This document shows, piece by piece, positions 1 through 5,365 of a stretch of 7,014 bases of DNA. Location: contig JBJKSH010000068.1 in assembly GCA_046704255.1 (NCBI GenBank), positions 1 through 7,014 of the forward strand, read 5' to 3'. A program made the translations under genes and the position numbers. The first letter of the stretch is position 1; each line of letters opens with the position of its first letter. This DNA is from FEN-1297 sp046704255. Its GTDB lineage: Bacteria > Bacteroidota > Ignavibacteria > Ignavibacteriales > Ignavibacteriaceae. The notes under the pieces are model-generated. The model was given only the letters and a program-made list of their open reading frames with translations. It did no database searches and was not told the origin of the DNA.

Positions 1-290
1 ATAAAAAAGCACTTAATGCTATTAACTCTATTAATTATAAGAACGTTTATGACGGTGAGGAATTTTATAATTGTGCAAATATTTACGGACTTTTGGGAGA
101 CGTAAAAGATTGCATTCGTCTATTAAGAAAAGCAATTGAGCACGGTTTTTATAATTATCCTTTAATCTTAAAGGATTCTTTTCTTGATTCGGCAAGGAAC
201 AATCCTGAATTTAAGGAAACAATTCTAATTGCAGAGAAAAAATCCGAAAAATTTAAGAATGAACTTATTGAAAATTCACTGCTTTATTAA
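1..290 (+). CDS. C-terminal fragment of TPR protein, probably a third kinase paralogue (5' end outside window)
   Basis: The reading frame is open from the window edge (first whole codon at 3) to TAA at 288-290, about 95 residues. The visible part is a TPR-like helical pair (YNCANIYGLLGD, then CIRLLRKAIEHGFYNYP) followed by a short tail (LDSARNNPEFKETI). The same layout ends both complete kinases downstream, where a YGACLYSRLNEKERAVELL-type repeat is followed by a [FY]EW-x-[RK]RDP tail and an R-x-EP-x-Y-x-KL end. I therefore infer that this is the end of another member of the same family, but the kinase part is not in view and a stand-alone TPR protein is possible. The tail diverges after NPEFKE and runs about 20 residues longer (KSEKFKNELIENSLLY). 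An internal Met at 93 gives a 65-codon ORF, but codons before it continue the TPR, so it is not the start. Confidence 0.75.
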   Translation, partial: KKALNAINSINYKNVYDGEEFYNCANIYGLLGDVKDCIRLLRKAIEHGFYNYPLILKDSFLDSARNNPEFKETILIAEKKSEKFKNELIENSLLY

Positions 291-431
291 AGATGATTTT
301 GCACTTTATCCAAAAACACAGGTCTATGGTATTAAGTTGGATCTCAATTAATATTCATGAAATATATTCAGATTTTATTTATGTTAGTATTATTATTCCC
401 AAAGATATTTAAAATAAACGATAATTTATGT

Positions 432-467
432 ATTCGGAAATTTTAGTCTGAAAATTTCCAAACGAAT
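432..467. repeat. Inverted repeat / hairpin, AT-rich
   Basis: GGAAATTTT (436-444) and AAAATTTCC (451-459) are exact reverse complements around a 6-base loop. Outside them ATTCG (432-436) can pair with CGAAT (463-467) across a small bulge, using G436 in the alternative pairing. No T-run follows directly, so an intrinsic terminator for the gene ending at 290 is doubtful; an operator for a dimeric regulator is another possibility. The symmetry is directly seen, the function unknown. Confidence 0.45.
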
Positions 468-547
468 TTATTTAACAATGCGGATTTGTTTTCATTTTTA
501 ATCTTAAAAGCTTTAATTAAAAAATATACCAGGAAATAAACTTCTTA

Positions 548-645
548 GCGGCTGGCAAAATAGTTCAAAAATTAAAAGGTTTGATAAAACTATATAATAG
601 CGAACTTGTACGCAGTCCAATACAAAATATTTAAAAAGGTATTGC
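548..645 (+). pseudogene. Strongly decayed copy of the kinase-start repeat unit (tentative)
   Basis: The 46 bases before the ATG at 646 (600-645) align without gaps to the 46 bases before the ATG at 744 (698-743), with about half identical overall and 14 of the first 17 (GCGAAC..GTACGC.GT). Starting exactly one 98-base unit upstream (548), the frame reads KLKGLIKLYNSELVR, which keeps K, L, K, E, V and R in register with KILAKFAECEPVR of the next copy. No start codon remains at 548 and the frame stops at 632-634. Nucleotide identity in 548-599 is close to what AT-rich sequence gives by chance, so only the 3' half is well supported. Confidence 0.4.
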
Positions 646-747
646 ATGATAGTAGAAACTATCCTTCACTTCAAGATACTTGCGAAATTTGCTGAGTGCG
701 AACCCGTACGCCGTAACTTTCTAATAAAGGATGGAGATGATTTATGA
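646..747 (+). pseudogene. Truncated kinase N-terminus, copy A (33-codon ORF)
   Basis: The ORF begins MIVETILHFKILAKFAECE, recognisably the family N-terminus MIGETILHYKILEKLGEGG but with the glycine-rich loop lost (GEGG reads AECE). It continues PVRRNFLIKDGDDL and stops at TGA 745-747. That stop overlaps the ATG of copy B (744-746) as ATGA, so translation could pass on by termination-reinitiation. Upstream AAGGT (636-640) is only a weak ribosome site. The next unit starts 98 bases downstream. It cannot encode a kinase: it has no catalytic lysine, HRD or DFG segment. Changes relative to the other copies are largely amino-acid-changing, which suggests this copy is under relaxed constraint. It is either a relic or a leader peptide; I favour relic. 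Confidence 0.6.
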
Positions 748-806
748 TAGGTGAAACTATTCTCCACTATAAGATACTTGAAAAATTAGGTGAAGGCAAA
801 CCTGTC

Positions 807-823
807 CGCCGACTTGTCCGGCG
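807..823. repeat. REP-like GC-rich palindrome in copy B
   Basis: CGCCG (807-811) pairs with CGGCG (819-823) around a 7-base loop, in strikingly GC-rich sequence for this AT-rich window. It directly follows CCTGTCCGCC, which is also found at the breakpoint of copy C (992-1001). The shape resembles short dispersed REP-type palindromes of bacterial genomes. Whether it is dispersed in this genome cannot be seen from the window. Confidence 0.5.
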
Positions 824-855
824 AAACTATTTTGATTATTCAAGAAATAGTATCG
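822..855. repeat. Hairpin inside the 93-base insertion of copy B
   Basis: ACTATTT (826-832) pairs exactly with AAATAGT (845-851). Outside one A-A mismatch, CGA (822-824) pairs with TCG (853-855). The 12-base loop is AT-rich. Together with the preceding GC-rich palindrome this gives the insertion two consecutive stem-loops. It might be a small inserted element; no target duplication is clear. Confidence 0.35.
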
Positions 856-985
856 AGAAAAAAAATGAAAACAACTTTGCAATAAAAAATAAAAGCAAAG
901 CCGGAAGCCTCTTTTTAATAGACCGAGGTGTATTATGATTGGAGAAACAATACTCCATTATAAAATTATAGAGAAGCTGGGCGAA

Positions 986-1021
986 GGCGGGCCTGTCCGC
1001 CATAGCCTTATAATAAAGGCT
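986..1021 (+). promoter_or_regulatory. Two adjacent hairpins upstream of the kinase ribosome site
   Basis: GGCGG (986-990) pairs with CCGCC (997-1001) around GCCTGT. AGCCTT (1004-1009) pairs with AAGGCT (1016-1021) around ATAATA. The second stem ends immediately before the G-run of the ribosome binding site. Ribosomes translating copy C would open both stems, so a coupling or attenuation role is conceivable. That role is inferred; only the pairing is seen. Confidence 0.4.
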
Positions 1022-1029
1022 GGGGGTGA
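1022..1029 (+). promoter_or_regulatory. Ribosome binding site of the first complete kinase
   Basis: GGGGGTGA lies 3 bases before the ATG at 1033. It matches the GGAGGTGA core with one change, and the spacing equals that of copy B (GGAGATGA, 733-740) and of the second kinase (AGGTGA, 3177-3182). The conserved geometry supports 1033 as the true start. Confidence 0.7.
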
Positions 1030-1032
1030 CTT

Positions 1033-3150
1033 ATGATTGGTGAAACTATATTACATTACAAAATCTTAGAGAAACTTGGCGAAGGAGGGATGGGTGTGGT
1101 ATACAAAGCCGAGGATAAAAGATTGAGGCGGGAAGTCGCAATAAAGTTTTTACCTCATTTTATATCTTCCAACAAAGAGGAACGACAAAGATTTGAAATT
1201 GAAGCACAGGCCGCCGCCGCACTGAATCATCCTAATATAGCTATCATATATGCCATAGAAGAAAGCGGGGATGAAATATTTATTGCAATGGAATATATAA
1301 ACGGACAGGAATTAAAATCAAAAATCGAATCGGGTAAATTTTCGATAGAAGAATCATTACAAATTATTGAACAAATTTCACAGGGCTTAAAAGCTGCACA
1401 TGAAAAAGGCATAACACACCGGGATATTAAAAGCAGTAATATAATGATAACTTCATCAGGCCAGGTAAAGATAATGGACTTTGGGCTGGCGAAGGTTAGA
1501 GGCAGCAGCCATATAACTAAGATAGGAACTACGATAGGCACTACGGCATATATGTCACCGGAGCAGGCACATGGTGAAAATGTTGACCATCGTGCAGACA
1601 TTTGGGCAATGGGAATAATCCTTTATGAAATGTTAGCCGGGCATGTACCATACACAGGCGAATTCGAACAGGCAATAATTTATTCTATTCTTAATGAAGA
1701 ACCTGCCCCGATAACAAATATACGCCCGGATGTACCATTGCGTCTTGAACAAATAATAAACAGGATGCTAGCAAAAGATAAGGAGAAGAGATTTCAAAGT
1801 GCGGATGATTTTCTTAAAGAACTCAGTGAATTAAATAATAAAAATAAAGAAAAAGCTAAAGACGGCGATAATAAAACAATTGCCGTTTTACCGTTTGAAA
1901 ATATAAGTCCTGATAAAGAAACGGATTATTTTGCCGACGGCCTTGCTGAAGAACTTATAATCAATTTATCGAAAATTAAAGAAGTAAGCGTTGTTGCAAG
2001 AACAAATTCGATGCAGTACAAGGGAACTAAAAAAGATATTAAAACAATCGGAAGGGAATTGGATGCACGGTACATTATGGAAGGAAGCGTTAGAAAATTT
2101 AAAGACGATGTAAGGATTTCTGTTCAGCTTATCGATGTTCATAAAGGTACGCAGTTATGGGGAGAAACTTATAAGGGAAAACTATCCGACATTTTTGATA
2201 TCCAGGAAAAAGTATCTAAGGAAATTGTTGATGCACTTATGGTTAAATTATCGCCTGTAGAAAAAGTGAATCTTTCAAAAAGGCCAACCTTAAATGCGGA
2301 AGCTTTTGATTGTTATTTAAAAGGAAGAAACTTATTATCGAGCAGAATTAAAAACAACCTTGACTTTGCAATTTTATTATTCGAAAAAGCAGTGGAACTG
2401 GATTCACGCTTTGCTCCTGCTTATGCAGCACTTGGTGAAGCTTACGGAACTATGTACCGCGATTTTGACAGACAGGAAGTTTGGCTGGATAAGGCATTAG
2501 ATGTAAGCTTAAAAGCCTTAATGTATGATTCTTCCTTGTCGGAAGCTTATGCATCGCTTGCATTGGCATACTTTGGAAAAAACGAAATGGACGAAGCGTT
2601 ATCTGCTTCAAAAAAAGCAATCGAATTTGATCCTAATAATGATAATGCATATTGGATCCTTTCCAGAATATATCATACTGTCGATCGTGATAAAGATGCT
2701 GTTGAAGCTTTGGAGAAATCCATTTCTATAAATCCCGAATTTCTTATTGCATATTCCGACTTACAAATGTACTACGAAAGGTTAGGTGAAAAAGAAAAAT
2801 ATCAAAGAACTCTTGAAGCAGTTGTAAGAGTTTCACCCGGATATATAATAAAACATCCAGAAGATACTTATAGAAGGATGTCCTATGCTGTAACGTTGGC
2901 AATTTTGGGAGATTCCGACAAAGCAAAAATTGAGGGGGACAAAGCAATTGAATTAAGCCCCAACGATCCTATTATGATGTATTACGGTGCTTGTCTTTAT
3001 TCAAGGCTAAATGAAAAAGAACGGGCAGTGGAACTACTTACGGATGCGGTAAACCACGGCTACGTTAATTTTGAATGGATAAGAAGAGACCCTGATTTCG
3101 AAAATATTCGTAAGGAACCAGGTTATATAAAACTATTAGAAGGTAAATAG
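1033..3150 (+). CDS. Serine/threonine protein kinase with TolB-like domain and TPR repeats (705 aa)
   Basis: This is a cytoplasmic Hanks-type kinase expected to transfer the ATP gamma-phosphate to Ser/Thr of partner proteins. The kinase domain spans about residues 9-265: glycine-rich loop GEGGMGVV (16-23), VAIK with catalytic Lys38, helix-C Glu57, HRDIKSSN with Asp131 and Asn136, DFG at 149-151, and MSPEQ at 174-178 closing the activation segment. All residues needed for activity are present. About 280-405 is a TolB-like domain of the kind found in COG5616 proteins (IAVLPFENIS, YFADGLAEELI, YIMEGSVRK). Residues 415-705 form TPR repeats such as SEAYASLALAYFGKNEMDEA, probably binding partners. 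I see no membrane segment, unlike PknB-type receptors. The start is chosen from its ribosome site and the conserved N-terminus; it overlaps the stop of copy C. The paralogue starts 35 bp downstream. Substrates cannot be told from the sequence. Confidence 0.95.
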   Translation: MIGETILHYKILEKLGEGGMGVVYKAEDKRLRREVAIKFLPHFISSNKEERQRFEIEAQAAAALNHPNIAIIYAIEESGDEIFIAMEYINGQELKSKIESGKFSIEESLQIIEQISQGLKAAHEKGITHRDIKSSNIMITSSGQVKIMDFGLAKVRGSSHITKIGTTIGTTAYMSPEQAHGENVDHRADIWAMGIILYEMLAGHVPYTGEFEQAIIYSILNEEPAPITNIRPDVPLRLEQIINRMLAKDKEKRFQSADDFLKELSELNNKNKEKAKDGDNKTIAVLPFENISPDKETDYFADGLAEELIINLSKIKEVSVVARTNSMQYKGTKKDIKTIGRELDARYIMEGSVRKFKDDVRISVQLIDVHKGTQLWGETYKGKLSDIFDIQEKVSKEIVDALMVKLSPVEKVNLSKRPTLNAEAFDCYLKGRNLLSSRIKNNLDFAILLFEKAVELDSRFAPAYAALGEAYGTMYRDFDRQEVWLDKALDVSLKALMYDSSLSEAYASLALAYFGKNEMDEALSASKKAIEFDPNNDNAYWILSRIYHTVDRDKDAVEALEKSISINPEFLIAYSDLQMYYERLGEKEKYQRTLEAVVRVSPGYIIKHPEDTYRRMSYAVTLAILGDSDKAKIEGDKAIELSPNDPIMMYYGACLYSRLNEKERAVELLTDAVNHGYVNFEWIRRDPDFENIRKEPGYIKLLEGK

Positions 3151-3185
3151 AATTACACTAGTTTAAATAATATAAAAGGTGATAA

Positions 3186-5324
3186 ATGGAAATCTCAAAT
3201 GGGAAAGTTATATCGCATTATAAAATTATAGATAAGGTTGGTGAAGGTGGGATGGGGGTAGTGTATAAAGCAGAGGATGTAAAACTGGAGCGGACTGTTG
3301 CAATTAAATTTCTGCCCCCTCATTTGGCATCTTCCAAAGAAAATAAGGAGAGATTTATTAGAGAAGCAAAATCAGCCGCCTCTTTAAATCACCCTAATAT
3401 TTTAAGTATATACGAAGTTGATGAAGTTGAAGGTTCATATATTCTTGTAATGGAATTCGTAGACGGCGAAACTCTTAAATCCTATGTTTCAAAAATTACT
3501 ACCGGTACAGGAGTTCAGGTAGATTTAACTTTGGAGTGGATGGAACAGCTTTGTCACGGGCTGCAGGCTGCGCACAATCAAGGTATTATTCACCGGGATA
3601 TTAAAACGGAAAACATTATGATTGCCAAAGACGGAAGACTGAAAATAATGGATTTCGGCCTGGCAAAGTTAAAGGACACTTCAGGTATAACAAAAGCAGG
3701 TACTTCAATCGGCACGCTTTCATACATGTCTCCTGAACAGGCACACGGACTGCCTGCGGATCAGAGAAGCGATTTATGGTCACTCGGTGTAGTATTTTAC
3801 GAAATACTCACCGGCGAACTTCCTTTTAAAGCGGAACATGAAGCAGGTATCTTTTATTTAATAACAAATGAGGAACCTACGCCACCAAACCTGCTTAATA
3901 AAAAAATTCCGCATCAACTTGATGCTGTTGTTAAAAAAATGCTGGAAAAGGAAAGGGGCAACAGGTTTCAAAGTGTTGATGAATTATTAATAACTTTAAA
4001 AGCCGTAAAGGATGACATAAAAAATATTTCCGCTCAGGATAATACTAAAGCAATTGTGGTTTTACCTTTCGATAACATTAGTCCCGACAAGGAGAGCGAT
4101 TACTTTGCCGACGGCTTGACAGAAGAATTAATTGCAAATTTTTCCAGGCTGAAGAATATAAGACTCGTTCCCCGGACGACTTCAATGAGATATAAGGGAA
4201 CTAATAAGGATATCAAAACAATAGGAAGAGAACTGGGAACCAGGTATATACTTGCCGGAAGTGTAAGAAAATTTCAAGAGAACCTAAGAATAACTGCGGA
4301 ACTTATCGATGTTGATAATGATTCACAGCTTTGGGCTGAAACCTTTAAGGGTAAACTGGCGGATGTATTCGATATTCAAGAGAGAGTTTCCAAAGAAATT
4401 GTTGAAGCTCTTAGATTAAAATTATCTCCTACTGAAAAAGTTGTTCTTGAAAAACGCTCTACTTTAAATGCCGATGCTTTTGATTTTTATTTACGTGCAA
4501 GAGATTTCCTCTATAAAATGACTAAAACCAATATTCACTTTGCTATACAACTATTTCAACGTGCTATTGAAGTCGATCCTCGTTATGCATCTGCGTATGC
4601 CGGTTTAAGCGAATCTTATGCATACTTATTCCTTTACTTTGAAAGAAACAAAGCTCTGCTTGATAAAGCAATAGAAGCGAGCCTGAAAGCAATGATGTAT
4701 GATGCTACGCTTTCGGAAGCGTATGCAGCTCTTGCACTTGCACACTATAATGGCAATTCTTTAATGGAAGCTACGACTGCCGGCGAAAAAGCAGTAGAAT
4801 TGGACCCGAATAATTTTACGGGAATATGGATTTTAGGACGGATTTATCACAATACTGATAGAGATAAAGAAGCTGTCGGTCTATATAAAAGAGTAATTGA
4901 ACTTAACCCGGATTTTTATTCGGCTTATATGGATCTAAGTGCGGCATACGAAAAGCTCGGATATAAAGAAGATTATATGAATACACTTCACAAATCTGCA
5001 GAAGCTTATCCGAGGTATTTAGCTCAGCATCCTGATGATGCAAGGGCTTATATATTTTTTGCTACTACTCTTATTCAGCTTGGTAGAATAGAAGAAGCTA
5101 AAATAAATAGTAATAAAGCTCTTGAATTAAGTCCCGATGATGCTTTAATGCAATATAACGGTGCATGTTTTTATGCTAGGTTAAACGAAAAAAAACTGGC
5201 CATCGAATATCTTAAAAAAGCAATTCATACGGGATGGGAAAATTATGAATGGATGAAAAGAGATCCCGATTTGGATTCATTAAGAAATGAACCGGAATAT
5301 TTGAAGTTAATTGAGGGTAAATAA
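3186..5324 (+). CDS. Serine/threonine protein kinase with TolB-like domain and TPR repeats, paralogue (712 aa)
   Basis: This has the same architecture as the preceding gene and is clearly its paralogue along the whole length, ending in the same signature (RDP, then EP-x-Y-x-KL-x-EGK). Kinase residues are intact: GEGGMGVVYKAED from Gly19, catalytic Lys41 in VAIK, helix-C Glu60, HRDIKTEN with Asp138 and Asn143, DFG at 156-158, SPEQ in the activation segment. The TolB-like domain covers about 287-412 (IVVLPFDNIS, YFADGLTEELI, YILAGSVRKF) and TPRs cover about 420-712. No signal peptide or membrane segment is visible. AGGTGA (3177-3182) precedes the ATG at the family spacing. The N-terminus has three extra residues and differs (MEISNGKVISHYKI), so the start regions of the two paralogues have diverged more than the core. 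The 35-bp gap contains no terminator, which suggests co-transcription. Distinct substrate or partner specificity is likely but unproven. Confidence 0.95.
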   Translation: MEISNGKVISHYKIIDKVGEGGMGVVYKAEDVKLERTVAIKFLPPHLASSKENKERFIREAKSAASLNHPNILSIYEVDEVEGSYILVMEFVDGETLKSYVSKITTGTGVQVDLTLEWMEQLCHGLQAAHNQGIIHRDIKTENIMIAKDGRLKIMDFGLAKLKDTSGITKAGTSIGTLSYMSPEQAHGLPADQRSDLWSLGVVFYEILTGELPFKAEHEAGIFYLITNEEPTPPNLLNKKIPHQLDAVVKKMLEKERGNRFQSVDELLITLKAVKDDIKNISAQDNTKAIVVLPFDNISPDKESDYFADGLTEELIANFSRLKNIRLVPRTTSMRYKGTNKDIKTIGRELGTRYILAGSVRKFQENLRITAELIDVDNDSQLWAETFKGKLADVFDIQERVSKEIVEALRLKLSPTEKVVLEKRSTLNADAFDFYLRARDFLYKMTKTNIHFAIQLFQRAIEVDPRYASAYAGLSESYAYLFLYFERNKALLDKAIEASLKAMMYDATLSEAYAALALAHYNGNSLMEATTAGEKAVELDPNNFTGIWILGRIYHNTDRDKEAVGLYKRVIELNPDFYSAYMDLSAAYEKLGYKEDYMNTLHKSAEAYPRYLAQHPDDARAYIFFATTLIQLGRIEEAKINSNKALELSPDDALMQYNGACFYARLNEKKLAIEYLKKAIHTGWENYEWMKRDPDLDSLRNEPEYLKLIEGK

Positions 5325-5352
5325 ATTAAATATATTTATATTAAACTTTAAG

Positions 5353-5359
5353 AAAGGAG
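5353..5359 (+). promoter_or_regulatory. Ribosome binding site that fixes the lyase start
   Basis: AAAGGAG lies 6 bases before ACG at 5366 and 3 bases before ATT at 5363, both in the frame of the lyase. No ATG, GTG or TTG occurs in that frame between the TAA at 5342 and the first ATG at 5513. The site therefore points to a non-standard start, with ACG at the better spacing. Confidence 0.65.
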
Positions 5360-5365
5360 CATATT

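Larger units (their letters stand above)
291..645. other. Non-coding AT-rich gap after the TPR gene
   Basis: I see no supportable gene in these 355 bases: stops are frequent in all forward frames and no Shine-Dalgarno site precedes an open frame. It contains a 9-bp perfect inverted repeat (436-459), a TATAAT-like hexamer at 593-598 without a convincing -35, and from about 600 a segment resembling the tail of the repeat unit that follows. It probably separates the upstream TPR gene from the transcription unit of the kinase genes and may contain their promoter. Confidence 0.6.
744..938 (+). pseudogene. Truncated kinase N-terminus, copy B (64-codon ORF with insertion)
   Basis: The first 18 residues are identical to those of the intact kinase at 1033 (MIGETILHYKILEKLGEG). 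The sequence then leaves the kinase at the glycine-rich loop and continues KPVRRLVRRNYFDYSRNS. A good Shine-Dalgarno site, GGAGATGA (733-740), lies 3 bases before the ATG. Compared with copies A and C, which have 98-base units, this unit is 191 bases. The extra 93 bases (about 811-903) are a multiple of three and contain no stop. They include a GC-rich palindrome and a second hairpin. The final TGA (936-938) overlaps the ATG of copy C as ATGA. No kinase catalytic residues follow, so the product could at most be a small basic peptide. Confidence 0.6.
935..1036 (+). pseudogene. Truncated kinase N-terminus, copy C (33-codon ORF)
   Basis: The ORF reads MIGETILHYKIIEKLGEGG, the family N-terminus with a single I-for-L change, then PVRHSLIIKAGGDL and TGA at 1034-1036. 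The stop overlaps the ATG of the intact kinase (1033-1035) as ATGA, the arrangement expected for translational coupling. A Shine-Dalgarno site, GAGGTG (925-930), lies 4 bases before the start. CCTC at 907-910 could pair with GAGG inside that site and hide it. The unit is 98 bases, like copy A, and its tail is about 74% identical to that of A. The kinase body is absent, so this is a fragment or a leader peptide ORF. Confidence 0.62.

Noticed and set aside
436..459. Intrinsic terminator for the upstream TPR gene
   Set aside because: The stem is almost all A-T and is not followed directly by a T-run; kept only as an inverted repeat.
570..598. Sigma-70-like promoter with TATAAT at 593-598
   Set aside because: No acceptable -35 at 16-18 bases spacing, and TATAAT-like hexamers are expected by chance in sequence this AT-rich.
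548..1036. CRISPR array, suggested by the repeat spacing of 98 bases
   Set aside because: The units are contiguous, diverged, protein-coding in character and homologous to the kinase start; there are no short identical repeats with unique spacers and no cas genes.
744..1086. Sequencing or assembly error splitting one kinase into pieces
   Set aside because: The copies repeat the same N-terminus and differ from each other by many silent changes, so they are distinct sequences rather than a broken single gene.
1227..1601. 124-codon open frame on the - strand inside the first kinase
   Set aside because: It lies opposite the catalytic core of a clear kinase gene, has no ribosome site, and its Ile/Ser/Leu-rich product is what an antisense reading of AT-rich coding DNA gives.
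2525..2947. Short overlapping frames on both strands within the first kinase TPR region
   Set aside because: They lie wholly inside a gene with strong domain evidence and have no independent start signals.
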